Counted from the first letter of the stretch, positions 10,164-19,928 are shown. The stretch is 64,000 bases of DNA from Candidatus Nitrosocosmicus franklandus (GCF_900696045.1 NZ_LR216287.1:1178001-1242000), one strand, 5' to 3'. The notes: a model not told the origin generated them from the sequence alone. Translations and numbers: made by a program.

Positions 10164-10775
10164 ATGACAATAAACTTATTGGGAATTGCAGGGAGCATGA
10201 GAAACAATTCCTATAGTTTTAAGGCTTTAGATCTCGCATTAAAAATAGCTAAAGAAAGGTATAATGCAGAAATAAATTTATTTGATCTCAGGAAAAACAG
10301 ACTGCCAATTTATGAACCCAATTTACAGTTAGACAAGATTCAACAATCTGAAAAGGAAAGCTTGCAAATGGCCAACACCATGGTCAAATGGACAGATGCA
10401 ATAATCCTTGCCTCCCCAGATTACCATGGATCCATGTCAGGTGTGTTAAAAAATTTTTTAGATTTCTTTTGGAAAGAGTTTTCAGGAAAAACATTCGGAT
10501 ATATCTGTGCCTCTCATGAAAAGGGCCTCACAGTGATGGAACAAATGAGAACAGCAGTAAGACAATGCTATGGATGGAGTATGCCCTATGGTATTTCGAC
10601 TAGTTCCAATGATTTTGATATAGATGGCAATATAACGAATCAAAAAACTGTTATGCGTATAGAGATGTTGTCCAGAGACATCGTATTTTATGGAAAAGCC
10701 ATAAGAAATCAATTTCTTGCTGACACATCAAACAAAGTTAAAGAGTCATATTCATTTCTCACGCTGGAAAAATAA
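10164..10775 (+). CDS. NAD(P)H-dependent FMN reductase family protein
   Basis: 203 residues with the flavodoxin-like FMN-binding start LLGIAGSMRNNSYSFKAL and the second phosphate/flavin loop ILASPDYHGSMSGVLKNFLDF, which is diagnostic of the NADPH-dependent FMN reductase family. The protein is cytoplasmic and of normal length for the family. Members reduce flavins, quinones, azo compounds or metals with NAD(P)H. It stands alone between the secreted Asp/Lys protein and the methyltransferase, so the context gives no substrate. Confidence 0.9.
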   Translation: MTINLLGIAGSMRNNSYSFKALDLALKIAKERYNAEINLFDLRKNRLPIYEPNLQLDKIQQSEKESLQMANTMVKWTDAIILASPDYHGSMSGVLKNFLDFFWKEFSGKTFGYICASHEKGLTVMEQMRTAVRQCYGWSMPYGISTSSNDFDIDGNITNQKTVMRIEMLSRDIVFYGKAIRNQFLADTSNKVKESYSFLTLEK

Positions 10776-10880
10776 TGAGACAATTCGAGAAAAAGCGTTT
10801 TAGGAGTTTTTACCATAATTCTATTATATAGAAAACAATCATATGTCTTAATGTTAATCTAGTTTATAATAACATAGCAA

Positions 10881-11810
10881 TTGCAAAAAACTATTACAGG
10901 TTCTTTTTTAAAATGGGCAGGTGGAAAGAAAAGATTAGTAGTATTATTAGACAAGCTTACACCAAGTAATATCGAAAGATATTATGAACCGTTTTTAGGC
11001 GGCGGAGCTTTTTTCTTTTATCTAATTCAAACACGAAAGCCGTTTAAGGCATTTTTGTCAGATTCCAATCCTCAATTGATAAACACCTATAGAGTAGTCA
11101 AAAACAATGTAAAAGAATTAATAGAAATCCTGCAAGATCATCAAGAAAAATACTACCAAGGTGGTGAAAAATACTACTATATGGTCAGAGATAACAATAA
11201 CGGCTCTAAAGCCAACCCAACGGAATTAGCAGGCAGATTCATCTTCTTAAATAAAACCTGTTACAATGGATTGTATAGAGTAAATAAAATAGGAAATTTT
11301 AATGTTCCACATGGGAGATATTTTAATCCAAAAATTTGCAATAAAGAAAAGCTGATTGAATGTTCTCTTCTATTAAATCGTTCTGATGTAGATATCCAAT
11401 GTGATATTTATAAGAATACTACTTCAATGTGTAAGGAAGACGACTTTGTATATCTTGATCCCCCGTATTTTCCATTATCAAGAACATCAAACTTTACTGA
11501 TTATACAAAAGAAAGTTTTGGAGTCAAACAACATATGGAACTTGCTATTGAGTTTGACCGTCTGAACAATATTGGCGCTAAAGTATTGCTTTCAAATTCA
11601 AACTCAGAGTATGTGAAATCATTGTATGAAAAATATACCATTCTAAAAGTAAAAACACAAAGAAATATCAATTGTGATGCAAAAAGACGAAGAGATCATT
11701 ATGATCTGATAATCACCAATTTTGCCAAAAATACAAATACAAAGCAAACAGAAAATACCAGCGTAAGAAAAGTAACAAATAAGAAAAAAATTATTGCATC
11801 AAACATTTAG
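10881..11810 (+). CDS. dam: D12-class DNA adenine-N6 methyltransferase (Dam/DpnM-like), orphan
   Basis: 309 residues from a TTG start. The AdoMet motif is LKWAGGKKRL with YEPFLGGGAFFF, and the catalytic motif is YLDPPYFPL, in the D12 (Dam/DpnM) order; FLNKTCYNGLYR is also typical. The enzyme transfers a methyl to adenine N6, in this family usually within GATC. No restriction endonuclease or specificity gene adjoins it: the upstream gene is a flavin reductase and the downstream one is convergent topoisomerase VI. It therefore looks like an orphan methyltransferase with a regulatory, repair or defence-evasion role. Target site is inferred from family only. Confidence 0.88.
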   Translation: MQKTITGSFLKWAGGKKRLVVLLDKLTPSNIERYYEPFLGGGAFFFYLIQTRKPFKAFLSDSNPQLINTYRVVKNNVKELIEILQDHQEKYYQGGEKYYYMVRDNNNGSKANPTELAGRFIFLNKTCYNGLYRVNKIGNFNVPHGRYFNPKICNKEKLIECSLLLNRSDVDIQCDIYKNTTSMCKEDDFVYLDPPYFPLSRTSNFTDYTKESFGVKQHMELAIEFDRLNNIGAKVLLSNSNSEYVKSLYEKYTILKVKTQRNINCDAKRRRDHYDLIITNFAKNTNTKQTENTSVRKVTNKKKIIASNI

Positions 11811-11902
11811 AGACACAACACGAGATGTCTAGCACACATACTATCTTTTTCTCATCTCCTCTTTTTGTCTTTATTTATCTCTATGGGATTAAGATAGCAA
11901 GA

Positions 11903-13003
11903 TTAGATAACACCTGCCATTCGAAGTTTTTGAGGCAAATAAGTTTCAGACAAATACTTGAACCCATGTTTAAAGAAAGCATCCAATTCGCATTTTTCTT
12001 TTTTATTTAAAAATAGATTTAGCTCTTTTTGCCATTGCTTGTCTTGCATCCAAGGTTTTTTCTTCATATCGTTTGCTCTGTTGATGTCTTCGTCACTGGC
12101 TGTCAGTCGTGCAACTTCAGGAATGTTAAACTCATAAATATCAGAAAACATCATTCCGAGGACCTGAGCGTTTGGAGTAACTAGTCTCTCACTATCATAA
12201 CTTAATGATTCACTACCTATTTTGTACCTAAGGGCGATGCCTAGTCCCCAAGGATCTGCATCGGCAAAAACAACTACAGGTTTTTTCCATTTTTCGTTTA
12301 GAATCTTTACCATCATTCTCGTAGCTCGGTCTGGTTCCCCTGAGCCAGTCATCAAAATGGCATTATATTTCTGAATAAAACCTGATTTTCTAATGTTATT
12401 TAAAACGGTATCCTTTTCCACCACCATAACAAAGTCGGCCTTTACATCCTCGATTTGTACATCGCCTATATTAGTAGGTATTAACTGAGAAGTTGCTCGG
12501 CTCCCAAGGTTGCAATCAATAATATCCCCACCCACACGTAATTTTATAGGACCAGATATCATACCCTTTGGTTTAGAAGTAACAGAAAATTCCTCTCTTG
12601 GGATACCGGTCAAAAGTTCCAGTGCCTTTATGGCACTATCAGAGTCATCTTGACCTGACCAAAATTTTTGTTTATTTTTGTCATCGCCAACACTACTGAG
12701 AGTGGCATAGTACATCCCTCGTATGGTGCTTTCCATATCCTCATCGAGTAACTTTTTTACCGCATTGGCCATTACCAAATACTGAGCAAACGTAGGTATC
12801 CGCTTTACACTATCAGGGCTAACCTCTATTTTTTTATCACCTATAGTAAGCATTCTTTTTTCATCCGACCAAACGGTATTATCATAGCCTATCTTTGGTA
12901 AATCCAAGATGGGCATCTGATTATGTTTGATTACATCATCTGATATTTTCTTCATGATACGCTTTATGATGGTTATAAACTCCTGCTTTTTTACACTGGA
13001 CAA
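11903..13003 (-). CDS. top6A: DNA topoisomerase VI subunit A
   Basis: 366 residues from a TTG start. The winged-helix/CAP domain carries the catalytic tyrosine in IRGMYYATLSS (about residue 97). The Toprim domain has VVEKDTVLNN with its Glu and FADADPWG with the metal-binding Asp pair. This Spo11-like subunit cleaves both strands of DNA and passes another duplex through, relaxing supercoils together with subunit B. It follows the B subunit gene by 12 bp on the same strand, so the two are co-transcribed. Confidence 0.96.
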   Translation of the reverse strand: MSSVKKQEFITIIKRIMKKISDDVIKHNQMPILDLPKIGYDNTVWSDEKRMLTIGDKKIEVSPDSVKRIPTFAQYLVMANAVKKLLDEDMESTIRGMYYATLSSVGDDKNKQKFWSGQDDSDSAIKALELLTGIPREEFSVTSKPKGMISGPIKLRVGGDIIDCNLGSRATSQLIPTNIGDVQIEDVKADFVMVVEKDTVLNNIRKSGFIQKYNAILMTGSGEPDRATRMMVKILNEKWKKPVVVFADADPWGLGIALRYKIGSESLSYDSERLVTPNAQVLGMMFSDIYEFNIPEVARLTASDEDINRANDMKKKPWMQDKQWQKELNLFLNKKEKCELDAFFKHGFKYLSETYLPQKLRMAGVI

Positions 13004-13015
13004 TTAATAGATCAT

Positions 13016-15970
13016 CTATTTCCTTTTACCCTTATTTACCCTTTTATTGAATGAATCCATGGTTGATTGAAATTGTTTTGATTGAGAAGTGTAGGTGGAG
13101 GAGGAAATTTTACTTGCATTTCCGGGTCCAGAGTCAGATCCATTTTTAGCTACAAATGTCCCTCTATTGATATTCATCTTGCGTGATGGTTTTTTATTCT
13201 TGATTCTAAGAATGTCTTTTTTCAAAATATTATTAGTTCTATTTTCATCATTTTTATTTGATGTCGATGATTTCTTTAGTTTGGATTTTCTTTCTTTAGA
13301 TATGGTCTCTACCTTTGTAGCCTTTTTATTCAGTTTCCGATTTTCAGCAATACTCCTTGATTGTTTTGTTTTATTATCAAACTGATCCGATGATCTGCTT
13401 ATCTTCTTTATTGTGGTATTGGAATTATTGTTATTATTGATGCTTCCAGATTGCCTAATCGTGGAAATTGAATTTTCCTTTTTATGTTTGTTTGATCTTA
13501 AGAGCTGATTCTTTTTCCCATATTTATGATCAATTTCAGGTAACGATAGAGATTTCATATCCGAGGTATTGGATTTAGATTTGTCAAATTTAGGGGTAGA
13601 TGATCTACTAGTAGAGGATATAGGAGTAGATGAGGGTTTATTATTTGGATAAGAGAAGGATTGAGACCCAAAGGGTGAAGGGGATGAAGATGGGGCTAAA
13701 GACAGAGGATTATTAGAAGCAAAAGAAACTGAAGAAGACTTACCTTCAGATTCATCTGTCAGTGGTTTTTTAGACAAATGATTCTCAATTAGCCTAGTAA
13801 AAGATTCGCTTAATTTTGAACTCTTGACACCTAATGATTCATTTATAGAATCTACTATAAATGGTAGGTAATGTTTGTATAAGCGTAGTTTATTTTCAGC
13901 CTCTTTTAGTTTTAATTCTTTACGTATTTGGGTACTTAATTTCCTATATAGCTCTGAAAGACATGACTTCATATAATATTTTAATTCGCCTTCAGAAGCG
14001 ATACTTTCTTTTCCTGCAGTTTTGTATGGTATTTTAGTTGAACAAATGTGGAAGAAAATATGTAAAGGTAACACTTCAATTATCCTATCTTTCTTTGATT
14101 CCTTGGTGTTTGTAGCAGAGAATTGCTCTTTTGCCTGTTTTTTAGTAATTCCCATCTTGTTAATTTCAACTTCGGAAATTACCTCCCTTGCTACATCCGA
14201 TCCTTCATCATATAATAAAGGAATCTTGTTAGCGAATCTGTACATCTTAAAAGACGGAATATCTCCACCATAAGCTAAACCAGTTTCAACTATTGTCGGC
14301 CTATTGTTTATGACGCAGGTTCGTGATGTATACGCAGTCAGAACAGGTTTAAGAACTTTGACAGAAAAATTAGATTTAGATGTAGTAGTATTACCTTTAG
14401 TAGACGAAGACGATACCAATTTGTCGGAATTTGGAGATAAGCTTTTTAGCTTATCCTCGTTTGACAATGTCGTTGTATCGTCATTCGCTGATGATGGTAA
14501 CAGTGACGCTAGTGCCACTTGGGTCTTACCGGTAGCAGTAGCAGTGGTAGCATCGGTAGTAGTAGATACAGTAGAGGTAGAAGTAGAAGAAAGAGATGCT
14601 ACGGAATTACCAGGCTCCAATTGGTCAACCGATTTCCTAGTTCCCAAGTTCTCAGACAATGTTAGAGCATCATTGCTCTTACCAGAAACTATAGTATATT
14701 CAGACATCATACCAATGGTCAAAACATTCTCTCCGATAGGACTCAGATGGTCGGTATTAGGATTCTGGAACCGAGTTTTTTTGCATACATTCACTATCTT
14801 AATAAGATCATGTTCAGTGAAATCTCCAACACCGGTTTTTATAGAGAGGCCCGCCTTTGTTACAATATCTTTGGCCTTTTCATACGAGAGCTTTTGAAAT
14901 GACAAGCTTAATATTTTAGGTAACGATATTTTTTGAGCGTGAAATTTAGAAATTGCCTTTTTTAGCGTTTTGAGATCCATGTCGGAAGGATGTGGTAGAA
15001 TTTCTTGTGCAGGTTGAGGCATTATAGTTGTTCTTCTGTCAAAGTTAAAAATTCCATCATCTGTCTCGAAAGTTATAGATGCATAAGGATTTACGATACT
15101 TGTTTCAGAAACATATTCATAAATCTTATTTTTGGTTATAGGCATCAACTTTGCTCTTAAAATAACTTCTATTTTAAATCCAGATCTACTTTTGATATGA
15201 ACATCATTGCCTTTTAGTAATCTTTTAGATAATACTATTGGTTTATTGGTTCCTATATCGGTCCTAAGTTCAAAATAATATTCATCCGATTCATCTATTG
15301 AGCGATTCCATACCCTAATTGGAAAGTCGGTATCTTTCGTAGAGAAGGCCGCAACCATTTTTAACCCAACACCAAAAAGCCCTCTCTGTTGTTTTTCCAT
15401 ATATTTTGCAGAGGTTAAAAATGAGCACACAGCTACTGGTAATTTTTCTGAGTTAATACCTGTACCATTATCCTCGCATGAAAGAACCCACATGTCATTT
15501 GACGGGTCAAAGGTTTTAAGAGATACTTTGATAGATGGTAAAATCGAAAAACTTTCACAAGAATCTAATGAATTTTCAATTAGTTCTCTTATGGCCATAT
15601 ATAAAATACGTTCGCCAGTAAAACCTGCCAAAGCAGAATTATCTACAAAAAATTCAGATTCTGCCTTCTTGTTATAAATAATTCTATATTTTTCTAGCTT
15701 ACTAGACCTCCGGATATTTTCCTCCTCTTTACTTATCGGCTTCTTATCAGCATTGGAATCCAAAACAGCATCATCTGTTTTCGATGATACAGTAGTATTA
15801 GTAATAGAGTTGGCGGCATAATTGGTTGTAATGGTGGTGGAAATGGTTGTAGTAGTACTAGCAGTAGTCGAAACTAATGGGGTCTTGATAGCATTAACAT
15901 CATTGACAACATCGGCAGAAGTTGTTGAAGCAGAGGATTCGAGTGATATCGGCATCGGCATCGGCATCAA
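13016..15970 (-). CDS. top6B: DNA topoisomerase VI subunit B with large low-complexity insertions
   Basis: 984 residues against about 530-620 in usual archaeal subunits. The GHKL ATPase motifs are intact: RELIENSLDSCE (motif I Asn), CEDNGTGI, and GLFGVGLKM; the transducer domain follows (PTIVETGLAYGGDIP). Extra sequence comes in three blocks: a Ser/Thr-rich N-terminus of about 90 residues, a Ser/Thr insertion at about 430-537, and a Ser/Lys/Asn-rich tail from about 735 to the end. ATP binding dimerises the subunit and drives strand passage by subunit A. The start lies in a repeated ATGCCG tract (MMPMPMP), so exact initiation is unclear; ATG codons further in could also be used. Confidence 0.93.
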   Translation of the reverse strand: MMPMPMPISLESSASTTSADVVNDVNAIKTPLVSTTASTTTTISTTITTNYAANSITNTTVSSKTDDAVLDSNADKKPISKEEENIRRSSKLEKYRIIYNKKAESEFFVDNSALAGFTGERILYMAIRELIENSLDSCESFSILPSIKVSLKTFDPSNDMWVLSCEDNGTGINSEKLPVAVCSFLTSAKYMEKQQRGLFGVGLKMVAAFSTKDTDFPIRVWNRSIDESDEYYFELRTDIGTNKPIVLSKRLLKGNDVHIKSRSGFKIEVILRAKLMPITKNKIYEYVSETSIVNPYASITFETDDGIFNFDRRTTIMPQPAQEILPHPSDMDLKTLKKAISKFHAQKISLPKILSLSFQKLSYEKAKDIVTKAGLSIKTGVGDFTEHDLIKIVNVCKKTRFQNPNTDHLSPIGENVLTIGMMSEYTIVSGKSNDALTLSENLGTRKSVDQLEPGNSVASLSSTSTSTVSTTTDATTATATGKTQVALASLLPSSANDDTTTLSNEDKLKSLSPNSDKLVSSSSTKGNTTTSKSNFSVKVLKPVLTAYTSRTCVINNRPTIVETGLAYGGDIPSFKMYRFANKIPLLYDEGSDVAREVISEVEINKMGITKKQAKEQFSATNTKESKKDRIIEVLPLHIFFHICSTKIPYKTAGKESIASEGELKYYMKSCLSELYRKLSTQIRKELKLKEAENKLRLYKHYLPFIVDSINESLGVKSSKLSESFTRLIENHLSKKPLTDESEGKSSSVSFASNNPLSLAPSSSPSPFGSQSFSYPNNKPSSTPISSTSRSSTPKFDKSKSNTSDMKSLSLPEIDHKYGKKNQLLRSNKHKKENSISTIRQSGSINNNNNSNTTIKKISRSSDQFDNKTKQSRSIAENRKLNKKATKVETISKERKSKLKKSSTSNKNDENRTNNILKKDILRIKNKKPSRKMNINRGTFVAKNGSDSGPGNASKISSSTYTSQSKQFQSTMDSFNKRVNKGKRK

Positions 15971-16072
15971 ATATAGTAAGTAATATCTTATTTGATTTAA
16001 TCGTTATTCCATGCATATAGAAAATGATACTATCAGGTCTATAGATTTGTACAAAATAGATCCTAAAATCAA

Positions 16073-16231
16073 TTAATCGATCTGAGAACCATATGGAGTA
16101 GAGGAATTTTTTAATTCCCTGACAGTATCAGGCAGAATTTCCAACAGATAGCGTTTTTTCCCTTTTTGGATTACTATATAATCAGAACCAGATCCTACCA
16201 CAGTTCCATTTAACAATTCTTTAATTTTCAA
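16073..16231 (-). CDS. Small hypothetical protein, 52 residues
   Basis: A TTG-started frame of 52 residues with good protein character: MKIKELLNGTVVGSGSDYIV, then QKGKKRYLLEILPDTV. The alternation of short beta-like stretches around Gly/Lys turns resembles a small SH3/OB-like barrel. It lies just upstream of top6B on the same strand, about 100 bp away, and is divergent from the zinc-ribbon gene. No family is recognised. Confidence 0.5.
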   Translation of the reverse strand: MKIKELLNGTVVGSGSDYIVIQKGKKRYLLEILPDTVRELKNSSTPYGSQID

Positions 16232-16451
16232 ATAGATAGTATGATAAACAAAAGGGACATATACGTATTTAAATACTATTTTTTGTTTAGCTTTTACATA
16301 ACTATTGCAAATAGCTAGCTGTCAAATGGTTGTATAGATACAAATAACATGCAAACAGAGAGAAAATAGGATTATTGAATGAGTAATGGTTGTTCTGTTC
16401 AGATGCCATGATACAAAAGACATAAGAATTCTCTGGTCATAATATTCAATT

Positions 16452-16631
16452 ATGGATGCCAAATGTGTAAATTGCAACATGAGAGCAGAATTTAATATCG
16501 AGGAAAACAAGATAACATGCAAACGATGCAAATTAGAGATAGATTACGACGACTACATAGAACAAATGAAAGAAAAAGCTGCTACACTAGCAGATGACTT
16601 TCAGTCGAGTTGGAATAGAAGAGGGTTTTAA
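16452..16631 (+). CDS. Small zinc-ribbon protein, 59 residues
   Basis: ATG start at 16452. Two CxxC knuckles, CVNC and CKRC, fifteen residues apart are followed by an acidic helical C-terminus (YDDYIEQMKEKAATLADDF). This is a typical small archaeal zinc ribbon, possibly binding nucleic acid or a transcription or ribosome partner. It precedes the S6e gene on the same strand. Confidence 0.75.
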   Translation: MDAKCVNCNMRAEFNIEENKITCKRCKLEIDYDDYIEQMKEKAATLADDFQSSWNRRGF

Positions 16632-16727
16632 TTATCTCGATTTATCAAGTAAATGTATATTTATAGGTGAACATATTCAATTTTTCAGCAAGATTAATTA
16701 AGGCTACAAATTCAAATAAAAAAGACT

Positions 16728-17156
16728 TTGGTAGAATTTAAAGTAGTTATTTCAGATTCAACTGGCAAAAGCACTACACAGGATTTAAAAGACAAGAGTG
16801 CCCAGCCTCTTTTAGGTTCTAAGCTTGGAGATGTATTAGAATCATCTATTTTTGGGTTGAATGAAGGTAAGGTAAAATTAACAGGTGGCAGCGATAAATC
16901 AGGAACTCCTATGCGATCGGATCTGCACGGAGCTACAAAAAAGTATGTGCTCATGACAAAAGGTGTTGGAATGCGTAACTTACAACCAGGGGAGAGAAAG
17001 AGAAAATTAGTTCGAGGAAATCTTGTCACAGAAGAAATTTACCAGTTAAATTGTCAGCTGATAGATGCAAAATTACCTGAAAAGGAACAACCAGCTGCTG
17101 CTGATCCGGGTGCTGGATCTGGTGCAGATAGTACCAAAAACGAAGCATCTTCATAG
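16728..17156 (+). CDS. rps6e: Ribosomal protein S6e
   Basis: 142 residues from a TTG start. The S6e core is clear: VISDSTGKSTTQDL, LGSKLGDVLESSIFGL, KLTGGSDKSGTPMRSDLHG and MRNLQPGERKRKLVRGN. It is a small-subunit ribosomal protein. The last about 25 residues are an Ala/Gly/Pro tail not typical for the family. The gene leads into aIF2-gamma and a PIN gene, the usual archaeal translation neighbourhood. Confidence 0.95.
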   Translation: MVEFKVVISDSTGKSTTQDLKDKSAQPLLGSKLGDVLESSIFGLNEGKVKLTGGSDKSGTPMRSDLHGATKKYVLMTKGVGMRNLQPGERKRKLVRGNLVTEEIYQLNCQLIDAKLPEKEQPAAADPGAGSGADSTKNEASS

Positions 17157-17271
17157 TATGCAAAAATCAATCAAGATGATTGATTCATAGATGAGTTTTT
17201 ACCAAATTTTTTATTATTGTTCAATTGTAAATAACCATTTTTTGAGTTTAATATTTTAAGTAAATTAATAT

Positions 17272-18558
17272 TTGAATGAAAAAATACAAAAGGTATTGCA
17301 CTGGAAGGATACTTTACCTGAGTGGTATGTTCAAAAATATGGTTATCAACCCTGTATTAACATAGGTACCTCAGGACATGTAGATCATGGTAAAACAACA
17401 CTTATTGAAGCTATTACAGGAGTATGGACAAGTGGTCATAGTGAAGAGCTTCGACGAGGAATCACAATCAAGGTGGGCTATGCGGATGCCGCCTTTTATA
17501 AATGTCCAAATTGCCCTCCTCCGTCTAATTATTCAGTTCAACCCAAATGTAACCTATGCAACTCTCAGGCAGAATTATCCAGAGTAGTTAGTTTCGTAGA
17601 CTCTCCAGGACACGAGAGTTTGATGGCAAACATGCTCTCTGGAGGTGCGCTCATGGATGGTGCAATACTAGTTGTTGCTGCAAATGAAAAGGTACCTCAG
17701 CCTCAAACAAGAGAACACCTCTTAGCATTGCAAGTATTAGGTATTGAAAACATTGTGATTGTTCAAAATAAGGTAGATCTGGTTGAGAAAGAAAATGCCG
17801 TAGAAAATTATAATCAGATAAAAGAATTTGTAAAAGATAGCGTAGCAGAAAATGCGCCCATAATTCCAATTTCAGCTCAACATAGGGTAAATATTGACGT
17901 ATTAATAGAGTATATTGAAAAGTATATTCCCACTCCTGACAGGGTTAGTAACGATAACGGTATCATGCATATACTAAGATCATTTGATATAAACAAACCT
18001 GGAACTCCAATCAGGGCCATTAAAGGAGGTGTTTTGGGAGGAGCCCTGATTCAGGGTAAATTTGAAGTTGGAAATGAAATAGAGATTCTGCCTGGAATTT
18101 ATAATGAAAGAAAGAACAAGTATGAATCGATCTTTTCTGAGATAGCTTCCTTGGCTACAGGTGCTGGATTAGTAGAAAAAGTCAGACCAGGCGGGTTGGT
18201 AGCTATAGGCTCAAAACTAGACCCTTCCTTTATCAAGAGTGATTCACTGATAGGAGCTGTTGTTGGAAAGCCAAATTCTTTACCTCCAGTAGTCGATGAA
18301 ATTACCATAGACATTAATCTATTCGATACAGCAGTAGGGACTCAAGATCTGGTAAAGGTCGAGCCAATCAAGACAAGAGAGAATCTGAGGTTAAATATTG
18401 GAACCGCTGTTACTATCGGGAACGTTACAAATTCAAGAAACCAAAGAATCGAAGTAAAAATAAAAAAACCTGTTTGTTTAATGCCTAAAAGTCGGGTAGC
18501 TTTGAGCCGAAGAATTGCTGATAGATGGCGATTGATAGGTGCAGGAATAGCCGTTTAA
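17272..18558 (+). CDS. Translation initiation factor aIF2 subunit gamma
   Basis: 428 residues from a TTG start. The G domain has P-loop GTSGHVDHGKTTL, a switch region RGITIKVGYAD, the zinc knuckle C-x2-C ... C-x2-C (KCPNCPPP, KCNLCNSQ), DSPGHE and NKVD. Domains 2 and 3 follow with IRSFDINKPGT-type and GAVVGKP sequences. The factor carries initiator Met-tRNA to the small subunit in a GTP-dependent way. It lies four bases from the PIN gene, so they are co-transcribed. Confidence 0.96.
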   Translation: MNEKIQKVLHWKDTLPEWYVQKYGYQPCINIGTSGHVDHGKTTLIEAITGVWTSGHSEELRRGITIKVGYADAAFYKCPNCPPPSNYSVQPKCNLCNSQAELSRVVSFVDSPGHESLMANMLSGGALMDGAILVVAANEKVPQPQTREHLLALQVLGIENIVIVQNKVDLVEKENAVENYNQIKEFVKDSVAENAPIIPISAQHRVNIDVLIEYIEKYIPTPDRVSNDNGIMHILRSFDINKPGTPIRAIKGGVLGGALIQGKFEVGNEIEILPGIYNERKNKYESIFSEIASLATGAGLVEKVRPGGLVAIGSKLDPSFIKSDSLIGAVVGKPNSLPPVVDEITIDINLFDTAVGTQDLVKVEPIKTRENLRLNIGTAVTIGNVTNSRNQRIEVKIKKPVCLMPKSRVALSRRIADRWRLIGAGIAV

Positions 18559-18562
18559 AAAA

Positions 18563-19012
18563 ATGGAGATTGTTTGTGATACTAGTTTTTTAATGATCTT
18601 GTGTTATGAGCCAGTCAAGAACTTGGATGCAATGGAATCGAAATTCGGAAAATTAATTTGGTTAATTCATCCAGAAACAGTTGACGAACTAATAAAGTTA
18701 GAGAAAGCTGCAGGAGTGAAAAGATCCAAGATTGCAAAATTATCCCTAAAAATTGTCAAAGATCAGATAGAAAAAGGAGATTTCAGATATTTGGAGAAAG
18801 ATGATCTGAGTAAGTTTGAAAAAAGAGTTGAAAATTCTTCGGTAGACTCGGTCTTGCTAAATCTTTCTTACCTAAAGAAAAAGCCCCTTGCTACAATCGA
18901 TAAAGACTTGTCAAGACGAGCTTTAAAAAAAGGAGTCGACGTCATTACCCTAAAAAATAATAAGATAATATATGTTCATTCCAAACTTGGATCAAACTTA
19001 AATCAACCCTAA
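18563..19012 (+). CDS. PIN-domain protein (Fcf1/Utp24-like rRNA-processing nuclease type)
   Basis: 149 residues beginning EIVCDTSFLMIL with the first catalytic Asp, then ETVDELIKLEK, SSVDSVLLNLSYLKKKP and LATIDKDLSRRALKKGVDV, the acidic quartet of a PIN domain. Such single-domain PIN proteins next to aIF2-gamma are common in archaea and are thought to act in rRNA maturation. No antitoxin gene adjoins it, which speaks against a VapC toxin. Confidence 0.85.
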   Translation: MEIVCDTSFLMILCYEPVKNLDAMESKFGKLIWLIHPETVDELIKLEKAAGVKRSKIAKLSLKIVKDQIEKGDFRYLEKDDLSKFEKRVENSSVDSVLLNLSYLKKKPLATIDKDLSRRALKKGVDVITLKNNKIIYVHSKLGSNLNQP

Positions 19013-19028
19013 TCATTTTCTTTATACT

Positions 19029-19700
19029 ATGATTGATGTTGAAGGAGTGGAAATAAGATGGAATGGACACGATGGATTTAGGTTTGATTTAAAAGATAAT
19101 AAAAGGAAGATTTATGTCGATCCCTACAAGCTAATTTCAGGATACAATCACAAAAACGACGCTGATATAATTTTGATCTCACATAACCATTTTGATCATT
19201 TAAGTGTTGAAGATATAAACAAGATAATTAATAAGAATACTAGGATATATTGTGCAGAGGAATGTTTGGATTCTTTGAAAAAAAATTATCCACAAAACGA
19301 TATCACCGTATTAAAACCCGGAGAGACAAGAAAGTTAGAAGATGGAATAACGATTACAAGTGTAGAATCTTACAACACAAATAAGGACTTTCACCCGAAG
19401 AAGGATGAAAAAATAGGATTCCTCATAAAAATGAACAATAATTTGACAATTTATCACACAGGGGATACGGATATTATTCCAGAAATGGAAAAAGTAGATA
19501 CAGATATTTTGTTGATACCTGTTTCAGGTACATATGTAATGACGGCACAAGAAGCAATCAAGGCTACAAATGAAATAATAAAACCAAAAAAACTTGCAAT
19601 ACCAATGCATTATGGATCGATAGTTGGAAGTGTTAAAGATGCAGAGGAGTTCTGCAAAAATGTGAACGTTTGCAAGACTGTAATGCTAGAAATAGAATAA
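19029..19700 (+). CDS. Metallo-beta-lactamase-fold hydrolase (UPF0173 type)
   Basis: 223 residues. The metal site motif SHNHFDHL, GDTDII and the closing MHYG are present, with the compact length of the UPF0173 group (about 225). It begins 17 bp after the PIN gene and probably shares its transcript. The substrate is unknown; related proteins are general metal-dependent hydrolases. Confidence 0.88.
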   Translation: MIDVEGVEIRWNGHDGFRFDLKDNKRKIYVDPYKLISGYNHKNDADIILISHNHFDHLSVEDINKIINKNTRIYCAEECLDSLKKNYPQNDITVLKPGETRKLEDGITITSVESYNTNKDFHPKKDEKIGFLIKMNNNLTIYHTGDTDIIPEMEKVDTDILLIPVSGTYVMTAQEAIKATNEIIKPKKLAIPMHYGSIVGSVKDAEEFCKNVNVCKTVMLEIE

Positions 19701-19928
19701 ATAAATTCTACGCTTGTACATCTACGTCACGTCAATCTATTTTTCTACCCCTCAGTTTGTTGCGCGCGTATTCACTAATATATATATTGGGTATTTGCTT
19801 ATTTGTTTATTTGGTTGGTTGCGTATATGCATAACTGCTCTTGCGTCTTGTACCCATTGTCTCATCAAATACACTAAGAATGATTAAATATCAAATAAAG
19901 TTAGAAAAATCATAATAGCGTGTAGGTA

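Noticed and set aside
10881-11810. Restriction-modification system
   Set aside because: Only the methyltransferase is found; neighbours are unrelated genes.
14304-14897. 197-residue plus-strand frame inside top6B
   Set aside because: Antisense shadow of the Ser/Thr-rich insertion; no start signal or protein family, while top6B motifs lie on the other strand.
18563-19012. VapC toxin
   Set aside because: No antitoxin gene adjoins it and the position after aIF2-gamma fits the rRNA-processing PIN group.
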